Assembly (NCBI RefSeq): GCF_965227505.1
Contig: NZ_OZ245757.1
Span: forward strand, 1,984,001 to 2,048,000
DNA from: Pelagibius sp965227505
GTDB lineage: Bacteria; Pseudomonadota; Alphaproteobacteria; Kiloniellales; Kiloniellaceae
Direction: 5' to 3'
DNA: 64,000 nt
Both the position numbers and the translations under genes were made by a program. The notes under the pieces are model-generated. The model had not been told where the DNA came from. It saw only the letters and a list, made by a program, of their open reading frames with translations, and made no database searches. Below are positions 38,562-44,754 of this stretch, piece after piece. Each line of letters begins with the position of its first letter. Positions within the stretch are counted from its first letter, which is position 1.

Positions 38562-38756
38562 TCACAGCAGCAGCAGAATGATCAGGCCCAGCAGCACGCC
38601 GACCGAGCCTGATAGGAACCCGTAGAGCGAGCCCATGTAGGCGGCGAGTTCGTTGCCGATCGCCTCGCCGCCGATGCGCACGCCGGAAAGGGCGCCCGCC
38701 ACCATGGCCGCCGCGATGCCGGAGACCAGCGAAACGATGAGAAATGCAATCACCAT
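38562..38756 (-). CDS. Small two-helix membrane protein of the hydrogenase locus (64 aa)
   Basis: Two hydrophobic segments (about residues 2-24 and 44-64, the second a near-pure Leu/Ile/Val run) flank a short loop with RIGGEAIGNE. It has no recognised family. It is between the TPR gene and the 73-residue membrane protein with 80- and 10-base gaps and is on the same strand as the whole locus. A role beside the electron-transfer proteins is inference from position. Confidence 0.7.
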   Translation of the reverse strand: MVIAFLIVSLVSGIAAAMVAGALSGVRIGGEAIGNELAAYMGSLYGFLSGSVGVLLGLIILLLL

Positions 38757-38840
38757 GTCTTATCCTCTTGTCTGAATGGGCCTCTTGTCCGAATGGGCCT
38801 CTGGTTCGAGTGGGCTGAACGGAACCGCGCCGGCACCCGG

Positions 38841-39836
38841 CTAGGCGCCGTTGGCCCGCAGGCTTTCGCGTTCCGTTTCGCCGGCAAGTTCGGCAATGGC
38901 AAGCTGCAGGGTCGTCGACTTCTCGCGCTCGCCGAGGTCCTGGAAAATGGTCATGGCCTCGCGGTAGAGCGCGATGGCCGCCGCGCAGTTGCCCGCATTG
39001 CCCGCTGCAGGATCGGCCGGATCATCAGGCAGATTGGCCAGGCAGTTGGCCTTGTTGGCGATGGTGTTGGCGTACTCGCCCGGCGCAGTGCGGGCGCTGC
39101 GCACCTTCAGGGCCTCGTCGTAAGCCTCCAGCGCGCGCAGGCCGTTCTCGACGCGGTGGCTGGAAGAAACGTACTGCAGGGCGTTGCCGAGGTTGTTCTG
39201 CAGCATCGCGTATTCGGACGGATGGTCGATGAGGGTGACGACCGAAAGGCCCTCTTCAAAGGCCTGGACGGCCAGGGCCTCGCGCATCTTGCCGCGCTCG
39301 TCGGTGAAGGGAATGGAGAGAAAGGCCGTCGCCAGGTTGTTCTGCAGGATGGCGAACTCCTTGGGAAAGCGCTGACGGTCGAAAGTACGCAGGGCGCGCT
39401 GATAGGCGCCGATCGCATCCTGGATGCGCGCCATCTGCGCGCCCGCCAGGTTCTGCAGCGCGAGGCCCAGGTTCATTTCCGCCTCGGCCACCTCTTCCGC
39501 CGCGCCCTCGACCCGCAAGGTCTCGAGTGCAGTCTCAAAGGCCTCGCGCGCTTCGACGATGGTCTCCGGCCCCTCTGCCGGAAAGGCCAGCAGCGCCGTG
39601 CCCCGGCGCGCGCGGATCCGCGCCGCCAGCAGCGCCCGCTCGGGCGGGCAGAGGTCCAGGGCCAGGGCGTAGAGCTGAAGCGCCGCTTCCAGGTCTTCGG
39701 CCGCCTGCGGCTTCTGCTGGAGGCCCATGGCGACCTCCATGAGCATCTCGGCCTTCTCTTCGGGAGTCGCCTCCGCCTCTTCGACAACCCGCAGGGCGGC
39801 TTTCACCTGATCTTCCGTGCGGCTGCGTGCGGTCAT
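38841..39836 (-). CDS. TPR-repeat protein of the hydrogenase locus (331 aa)
   Basis: A cytoplasmic tetratricopeptide protein. Repeats are visible as NLGLALQNLAG, AILQNNLATAFLSIPF, AMLQNNLGNALQYVSS and ANTIANKANCLANLP, each followed by helical EAL/YDEAL segments, with a Glu-rich N-terminus. TPR proteins occur in other Huc-type loci and are presumably scaffolds. The ATG at 39836 has a GGGAGGAAA ribosome-binding site. It may start its own transcript, because a 118-base spacer with palindromes precedes it. Confidence 0.83.
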   Translation of the reverse strand: MTARSRTEDQVKAALRVVEEAEATPEEKAEMLMEVAMGLQQKPQAAEDLEAALQLYALALDLCPPERALLAARIRARRGTALLAFPAEGPETIVEAREAFETALETLRVEGAAEEVAEAEMNLGLALQNLAGAQMARIQDAIGAYQRALRTFDRQRFPKEFAILQNNLATAFLSIPFTDERGKMREALAVQAFEEGLSVVTLIDHPSEYAMLQNNLGNALQYVSSSHRVENGLRALEAYDEALKVRSARTAPGEYANTIANKANCLANLPDDPADPAAGNAGNCAAAIALYREAMTIFQDLGEREKSTTLQLAIAELAGETERESLRANGA

Positions 39837-39944
39837 GCCCCGTTTCCTCCCGGTTTTCTCGGATGGCGCAGCCGGGTCAAGGCCGCAAAACCATCTTTTC
39901 AGATAGTAAAGCTGCCTTGCAAATAACTGTCTACTTCTTTTTTG

Positions 39945-39964
39945 GTTTGCAAACTTAGTTTGCA
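39945..39964. promoter_or_regulatory. GTTTGCAAAC and overlapping GCAAAC-TTA-GTTTGC palindromes upstream of the TPR gene
   Basis: GTTTGCAAAC at 39945-39954 is a perfect 10-base palindrome and GCAAACTTAGTTTGC at 39949-39963 a perfect 6+6 dyad. The latter has the same GCAAA-N5-TTTGC form as the dyad upstream of the hydrogenase structural genes (44430-44444). It overlaps the stop codon of the 109-residue protein and lies about 110 bases before the TPR start. Candidate activator site for a second transcript of the locus. Confidence 0.45.
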
Positions 39965-40284
39965 GTTTCCATCGACGGCAGGTCGACGACCAAGGCGCCG
40001 TGATGCGCCGACCAGCGGGCGGCCAGGCCCTCTGCGGCCCAGTCGCCCAGGCCGTTGGCGTGGAAGACATCGGGCGCCGTGGCAACCCGGTCGCCAGCGG
40101 CATTGCGGACCTTCAGCAGGCAGCCCCCGGCGGCCATGCGGTGGACCGGCAGCACCTGCAGCCCGCCCTCGCGGATCAGGACGATGACCGCATCGATGCC
40201 GGGGAAGTAACGCTCGACGACCGCCGCCGAGAGATAGACGGTACCGGCACGGACATCGACGGTGGCGGCCATGGCCGGCGTCAC
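39955..40284 (-). CDS. Hypothetical protein of the hydrogenase locus (109 aa)
   Basis: I do not recognise this protein. It starts with a beta-rich segment (VDVRAGTVYLSAAVVERYFPGIDAVIVLI) and has no cysteine cluster, signal or membrane helix. The GTG start at 40284 overlaps the protease stop as GTGA, giving tight coupling. Position directly behind the large-subunit protease suggests a maturation or assembly role, which is inference only. An internal ATG at 40272 is an alternative start. Confidence 0.68.
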   Translation of the reverse strand: MTPAMAATVDVRAGTVYLSAAVVERYFPGIDAVIVLIREGGLQVLPVHRMAAGGCLLKVRNAAGDRVATAPDVFHANGLGDWAAEGLAARWSAHHGALVVDLPSMETAN

Positions 40285-40787
40285 CCCGCTTCCAGGGCAC
40301 CGGCGAGCCGGGCGATCTGTCCGGCAACGCGGCGCGCCGCCGCCTCGACCGCGGGGCTGAGGTCCAGACCAAGGTCCAGGCGCTCCGCCTCCACCAGGAA
40401 GACCGTCACCTCGGACGGGAAGGCCTCGCCGTAGATCCTGCGCCCGGCATAGAGCGCATGATCCCAGCGGAAGTCGTGCAGGTTCAGGCTTTGCGGCGGC
40501 GGCGCCATCAGCGCGTCGCCGGGCACCTCATAGACCGCACCAGGCGCCGCCTCCGGCGCCCGCGCGTCGACGATGATCAGCCGCTTGGCACCCCGGGCGC
40601 TGTACATCACGCCCATGCCGTCGGTGCCCGCATCCAAGACCGCCACCCCGCGCGGCAGCGCCGCCTCCCGCAACAGCGCGATCACCCTGGGGCCGACGCC
40701 GTCGTCACTGCGGTTGGCATTGCCGCAGCCGATCACCGCCAGCTCGAACGCTGGCTTTTCGGGCAGAGCTTCCGGGGACAGGCTCAT
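40281..40787 (-). CDS. Hydrogenase maturation endopeptidase, HupD/HycI/HybD family (168 aa)
   Basis: Removes the C-terminal peptide of the large subunit after nickel insertion. It has the family signature GCGNANRSDDGVG (residues 20-32, with the nickel-sensing acidic residue), LDAGTDGMG and the later NLHDFRWDH, whose His is the third nickel-contact position in the family. The ATG at 40787 overlaps the stop of the four-Cys protein as ATGA. Its substrate, HupL in this locus, does carry a cleavable tail. Confidence 0.9.
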   Translation of the reverse strand: MSLSPEALPEKPAFELAVIGCGNANRSDDGVGPRVIALLREAALPRGVAVLDAGTDGMGVMYSARGAKRLIIVDARAPEAAPGAVYEVPGDALMAPPPQSLNLHDFRWDHALYAGRRIYGEAFPSEVTVFLVEAERLDLGLDLSPAVEAAARRVAGQIARLAGALEAG

Positions 40788-41134
40788 ATCCGCCACAGCC
40801 GGCAGGACCACTGCGGCTCCACCGGGATCATCAGCTCCGGCAGTTCGCAGAAACGCCGGTGCACCAGGTAGTACATGCAGGTCTCGCAGGGCTGCTCGAT
40901 CTCGTCAGCCTCGACCGTGTGGTCGGTCACACCGGCAATGATGAGCTTGGCGTCGAGGTCCCCCAGCGCCGCGCGCTGCAGGCGGGCGACGATCTCGTTC
41001 ACCATCTCCGAGGTCTCCGCCCGCGGCCAGGCTTCGGTTTCGAGACCCGCTTTCAGCCGCGCCGCGATCTCGGCCCGCTGGCGCTCCTCATCGGCGGCAT
41101 CGACCGGCGGCGCGGATGCGGTTTCGCTCATCAC
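40784..41134 (-). CDS. Four-cysteine hydrogenase-associated protein, copy 2 (116 aa)
   Basis: A helical, charged N-terminus (to about residue 75) is followed by a compact cysteine domain with Cys83, Cys86, Cys96 and Cys111 (C-x2-C-x9-C-x14-C) and the C-terminal CRLWRI. The same arrangement and ending recur in the preceding gene, so these are duplicated. The four cysteines suggest a zinc or Fe-S site. I do not recognise a named family. Located between the large-subunit gene and the maturation protease. Confidence 0.78.
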   Translation of the reverse strand: MMSETASAPPVDAADEERQRAEIAARLKAGLETEAWPRAETSEMVNEIVARLQRAALGDLDAKLIIAGVTDHTVEADEIEQPCETCMYYLVHRRFCELPELMIPVEPQWSCRLWRI

Positions 41135-41156
41135 GGCCTCCTCAGGTCTGCCAGGA

Positions 41157-41543
41157 TCAGATCCGCCACAGCCGGCACCACCAGTCGGGCTCGGCGGGCA
41201 GGCTGAGCTCCGGCAGGTCGCACCAGCGCTTGTGGACGAGGTAGTACATGCACTCCTGGCAGCGCATTTCCTCTTCGCCGTAGGGCTTCAGCAGCCAGCC
41301 GCTGATCACCAGCTTTTCGCGCAGCTGGTCGGCGCTCAGCGGCCGCAGCTCGTCGAGAAGGGCCGCGAACTCCTTGTCGGTCTCCGGAAAGGGCTCGACC
41401 ATGGTCTTCAGCCCTTCGTTCATCTGATCCTCGATCATCCGCAACAGGGTGGCGTGATCGGCTTCGCCCGGCGCGACGCCGTAGCGTGCGATATAGGCCT
41501 CCCGTTCGGCGGTCTCCTGATCCCTCGTGGCAGCCTGCGTCAT
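41157..41543 (-). CDS. Four-cysteine hydrogenase-associated protein, copy 1 (128 aa)
   Basis: Paralogue of the next gene: residues 95-128 share CxxCMYYLVHxRxC, then LPEL and the closing WxCRLWRI with identical spacing (Cys95, Cys98, Cys108, Cys123). The N-terminal 90 residues are divergent and predicted helical. It follows hupL by about 100 bases. No signal peptide or membrane helix, so likely cytoplasmic. Electron transfer from the hydrogenase or assembly of its clusters are both possible; neither is shown. Confidence 0.78.
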   Translation of the reverse strand: MTQAATRDQETAEREAYIARYGVAPGEADHATLLRMIEDQMNEGLKTMVEPFPETDKEFAALLDELRPLSADQLREKLVISGWLLKPYGEEEMRCQECMYYLVHKRWCDLPELSLPAEPDWWCRLWRI

Positions 41544-41644
41544 CCGCCCCTTCCCCAGTTTGCCATTTTTTATCGTTGTTTCTTGTTATCGTTATTGTTG
41601 ACGGAAAGGGGGTGGCAGGCCACCCCCCAATCGCCGTCTTGGGC

Positions 41645-43243
41645 TTAGGCAGTGCGGAAGCGTGCCAGTTCGTCTCCTGTTTTGGCATCGTGGGCGTGCA
41701 CCGTGCAGACTAGGCAGGAGTCGTAGGACCGGCAGACATGGCCGACCTCCACCGGATCCGCCGAACTCTTGATCGGCGTGCCGATCAGCGCCTCTTCGAT
41801 CGGTCCACGCTCGCCGTCCGAGGCACGGGGCCCGACGTTCCAGGTGGTCGGGGCGATGATCTGGTAGTTCCGGATCTTGCCGTCGCGCACGTCGATCCAG
41901 TGACAGAGCGCGCCGCGGATCGCCTCGGTGGCGCCCCAGCCCTGACCATCCTTCTCGGTCGGCTTGATGTACCACTCGTCGTTCAACTTGAACTCGCGCA
42001 GGATGCGTTCGGCCTCCCGGTAGAGCTTGCAGAGCTCGTGCATGCGCGCGAAGTGCCGCAGCTGGATCGAGGCCCCGCCCATCTTGCGGTACATGTCGAG
42101 GATCAGCGGATCGCTGTGCTGCCAATCCTCGCCATGGGACCCGCCGGCGATGAGCTGGCGGGCCAGGGGTCCGGCCTCCAGGCGGCCGTTCTCGGCATGG
42201 CGCACCGCCGTGCACCAGGAGTACTTGCCCTCCGGGTCCACCGGGTTCTTGCCGACGGGATTGGTCACCCGGTCGAAGGGATGGGTCTCGCCCGTCTCGT
42301 CGTACCAGGCATGGGTCATGTCCTCGCGGGCATGGATCTGGTCCATCGATTTGAAGCTGTCGCTGGCGCCGTCGTAGACGCCCGACTTCATGATGACAGC
42401 CCCGTTCCGCCCCTCGATGGTCGGGTTCTGGTACCTGTCCTCATGCGGCAGGTAGCCCCAGGAGATGAACTTGCCGTGCCCCTTGCCATAGTTCTGCAGG
42501 CCGATCTCCATCCCCATCCGCCAATAGAGGCCGAGGTCGGAGTTGGCATGTTCCGGGCGCTCGTCCAGCCAGGCCATGAAGTCGTCGTAAGACTTGATTT
42601 CCTCGTAGCGCTCCATGGAGCAGCCGAACCACAGCGGCTCGATCCAGTTGCGCCGGAAGTGCTCCAGGATCGACCAGGCGCGGGTGACGTCGGTCAGCGT
42701 CGGCGAGCACATCACGCCGCCCGGCACCATGTAGGACGAGTGCGGCCACTGGCCGCCCATCAGCGCATAGATCTCCACCGGCCGGCCGGAAATCGTCACG
42801 CCCGCCTCGTAGGAGGTTCCGGTGAAGGGCGAGTAGCGTTTCACCGCCTCTTCGAAGAATTGGCTTGAGGCATAGTTCTTATTGGTGAAGTCGATCATGA
42901 AGAGGCCGTAATGGTGGCGCGGCAGCGACTGGAGCGATTCAACCAACTGGCCGAGGTTGCGCGCCAGGATGGCGTTGCGCGGCACCGTGGTGCCCCAGGC
43001 GGTATCAAGCGCCCAGGCCGCACAGGTGAGGTGCGAGGCGCCGCAGATGCCGCAGGCGCGCGGCGTGACGACCAGGCCCGCCTGCGGGTCCTTGTCGCGC
43101 AGAATCACCTCGAAACCGCGGAACAGCTCCGCATGGGTCCAGGCGTTGGTGACGACGCCGTTTTCGATGTCGACGCGGACATCCAGGTCGCCTTCGACCC
43201 GCCCGACCGGCGAGATATCCAGGGTTTGAACGGCTGCAGACAT
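41645..43243 (-). CDS. hupL: [NiFe]-hydrogenase large subunit, group 2a-like (532 aa)
   Basis: Catalytic subunit binding the NiFe(CN)2CO site. The proximal Cys pair is Cys64/Cys67 in RACGICGASH, with ISPVGRVEGD before it. The C-terminal pair is Cys510/Cys513 in DSCLVCTVHAH; the family's DPC is DSC here. Cleavage after His516 would remove a 16-residue tail, so it needs the protease encoded downstream. Presence of the tail means it is an uptake-type, processed enzyme and not an H2-sensor. It is 25 bases downstream of hupS. Confidence 0.95.
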   Translation of the reverse strand: MSAAVQTLDISPVGRVEGDLDVRVDIENGVVTNAWTHAELFRGFEVILRDKDPQAGLVVTPRACGICGASHLTCAAWALDTAWGTTVPRNAILARNLGQLVESLQSLPRHHYGLFMIDFTNKNYASSQFFEEAVKRYSPFTGTSYEAGVTISGRPVEIYALMGGQWPHSSYMVPGGVMCSPTLTDVTRAWSILEHFRRNWIEPLWFGCSMERYEEIKSYDDFMAWLDERPEHANSDLGLYWRMGMEIGLQNYGKGHGKFISWGYLPHEDRYQNPTIEGRNGAVIMKSGVYDGASDSFKSMDQIHAREDMTHAWYDETGETHPFDRVTNPVGKNPVDPEGKYSWCTAVRHAENGRLEAGPLARQLIAGGSHGEDWQHSDPLILDMYRKMGGASIQLRHFARMHELCKLYREAERILREFKLNDEWYIKPTEKDGQGWGATEAIRGALCHWIDVRDGKIRNYQIIAPTTWNVGPRASDGERGPIEEALIGTPIKSSADPVEVGHVCRSYDSCLVCTVHAHDAKTGDELARFRTA

Positions 43244-43268
43244 AGTAAGTCCTCCCAGATGTCGTTCT

Positions 43269-44231
43269 TCAGACGACGAAGATGTCTTCTTCGGCCCAGG
43301 CCGGGGCGGCGCCCTTCGCTGCGGCAGTGAGTTTCACGTAGCCCTTCTTGTCGACGCCGGCGGGCAGGTCCTTGGGCACGCCCATGACCGTCTGGGTCTT
43401 GAAGACCGTGCCGGGGGCAAGATCGAAGAAGGGGAACTCCGGTTCGGTGCAGCCGAGGCAGGGCATGCCCGCCCGGGTCTTGGACGACACCCGGTTCCAG
43501 AGAATGCGGTTGCAGGGGCTGTGGGTCATCGGGCCGCGGCAGCCGAGGTCATAGAACAGGCAGCCCTTGCGCTGGCCGAAAGCGGTGGCCGAGACCTTGT
43601 AGGCAAAGTGCATGTTCCGGGTGCAGCCGGTCTGGGTGAAGCTGGAGAAGAAGGTCTTGGGCCGCTGGAACTCGTCGAGCGAGAGGTCGCCGGCGCGCCC
43701 GGTGGCGACGGCAACCAGGATCTGCGTGACCCAGTCGGGATGGGCCGGGCAGCCGGGAATATTGATGACCGGCAGGCCGGCCTTGGAGGTGAAGCCGGCC
43801 CCAAGAGCGCCGCCGTGTTCGCGTTTGAGGAACTGCAGGCCCTGGCTTTCGGAGGGGTTCGGCGCGGTGGCCGGAATACCGCCCCAGGTCGCGCAGTCGC
43901 CGATGGCGACGACGAACTGGGCGGCGGCGGAAAGCTCCTTCACCCATTCCTTCATCGCGCGGCCGCAGAAGCGGTTCCACTCGCCGGTGCCGTCCGGGGC
44001 GTTCACCACCGTGCCTTCGAAGACGAAGATGTCGAGCTGGATTTCGCCGGAGATGCACTTCTCCAGGATGGCCTTCACATCGTCGCCGAGTTCCAGACCC
44101 AGCGAGGGCTGCCAGAGAACGTTGATGCCGAAGTCGGTCACCAGGTCACAGGCGCTGGGTTCCTCGGCGTTGAGAAACGACATGGTATTGCCGGAACAGG
44201 CCCCGCCCTGGAGCCACAACAGATTGGCCAT
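43269..44231 (-). CDS. hupS: [NiFe]-hydrogenase small subunit, group 2a-like (320 aa)
   Basis: Holds the FeS relay. It starts MANLLWLQGGACSGNT with no twin-arginine signal, as expected of cytoplasmic group 2 enzymes. Cys12 is followed by Asn15 where canonical enzymes have a second Cys of CxxC. Further ligands are in GDCATWGG, GCPAHPDW, the KGCLFYDLGCRGP..C region and GMPCLGCTEPE. The start at 44231 has a GGAGGAGAAGA ribosome-binding site. A -24/-12 promoter lies about 100 bases upstream, so this starts the structural operon. Confidence 0.95.
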   Translation of the reverse strand: MANLLWLQGGACSGNTMSFLNAEEPSACDLVTDFGINVLWQPSLGLELGDDVKAILEKCISGEIQLDIFVFEGTVVNAPDGTGEWNRFCGRAMKEWVKELSAAAQFVVAIGDCATWGGIPATAPNPSESQGLQFLKREHGGALGAGFTSKAGLPVINIPGCPAHPDWVTQILVAVATGRAGDLSLDEFQRPKTFFSSFTQTGCTRNMHFAYKVSATAFGQRKGCLFYDLGCRGPMTHSPCNRILWNRVSSKTRAGMPCLGCTEPEFPFFDLAPGTVFKTQTVMGVPKDLPAGVDKKGYVKLTAAAKGAAPAWAEEDIFVV

Positions 44232-44326
44232 TCTTCTCCTCCCGTGCTTCGCCGTACCGCCGGACGCCGACCTTTGCGCGCGGCGTTTTTTCACTGCGGG
44301 CCGTCGCAGACCCTTAAGGCTTGGTT

Positions 44327-44343
44327 AAGCAAGGGATATGCCA
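44327..44343 (-). promoter_or_regulatory. Sigma-54 (-24/-12) promoter of the hydrogenase structural genes
   Basis: On the minus strand TGGCAT-ATCCC-TTGCTT places GG and GC exactly 10 bases apart, matching the consensus TGGCAC-N5-TTGCW. Predicted initiation near 44315 leaves a leader of about 85 bases before hupS. The activator of the NtrC class encoded by the neighbouring gene is the natural partner. Confidence 0.72.
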
Positions 44344-44429
44344 AGCTGTTCTTCGCGATGCTTTGCGCGAGAAATCAAACCGCTACCGCGGCGCATCAAC
44401 AAGCGGGCGCTGATGCATCGCGGGCAAGT

Positions 44430-44444
44430 GCAAAGAAACTTTGC
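44430..44444. promoter_or_regulatory. Palindrome GCAAAG-AAA-CTTTGC, candidate activator binding site
   Basis: A perfect 6+6 dyad lies about 90 bases upstream of the -24 element, the normal distance for an enhancer site of a sigma-54 activator. A shorter related dyad CTGC-TTT-GCAG is at 44461-44471. The family's reported TTG-N5-CAA half-site pattern of HupR is compatible but not identical. Confidence 0.5.
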
Positions 44445-44509
44445 TGGCAGCGCTGAAAAGCTGCTTTGCAGTCGGGATGGTCTTTTTTGGCTGCGCGGCG
44501 CTTCAGGAG

Positions 44510-44728
44510 TCAGCCGTGGCGGTTGCCGCAGACCGGGCATTCGGACTCGAGGAAGTAGCTCCACCAGATCCCCTTGCAGCGGCTGCACCAGTGGCCCTTG
44601 GCGCTGCGGCCGCTGCCGTCGATCTGCCGCGACAGCGGTGTAAGGCCCAGGTCCCTCGCCGGCTCGCTCCCGCCCGGACGCAGGCGGGAGAAGGGAAAGC
44701 GCACGACACGTGGATCATCCTCGCTCAC
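44510..44728 (-). CDS. Small zinc-ribbon protein beside the hydrogenase regulator (72 aa)
   Basis: The last third carries Cys48, Cys51, Cys64 and Cys67 (CSRCKG ... CPVCGN; C-x2-C-x12-C-x2-C), almost the spacing of the HypA zinc finger, with no other HypA sequence. The N-terminal half is Arg/Pro/Gly-rich without recognisable fold. It lies 26 bases after the regulator stop and before the hupS promoter, so it is probably co-transcribed with the regulator. It could be a rubredoxin-like or generic zinc ribbon; see findings for the split-HypA idea. Confidence 0.75.
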   Translation of the reverse strand: MSEDDPRVVRFPFSRLRPGGSEPARDLGLTPLSRQIDGSGRSAKGHWCSRCKGIWWSYFLESECPVCGNRHG

Positions 44729-44754
44729 CGGCTGCCCCCCTTCTCACCCAGCCT

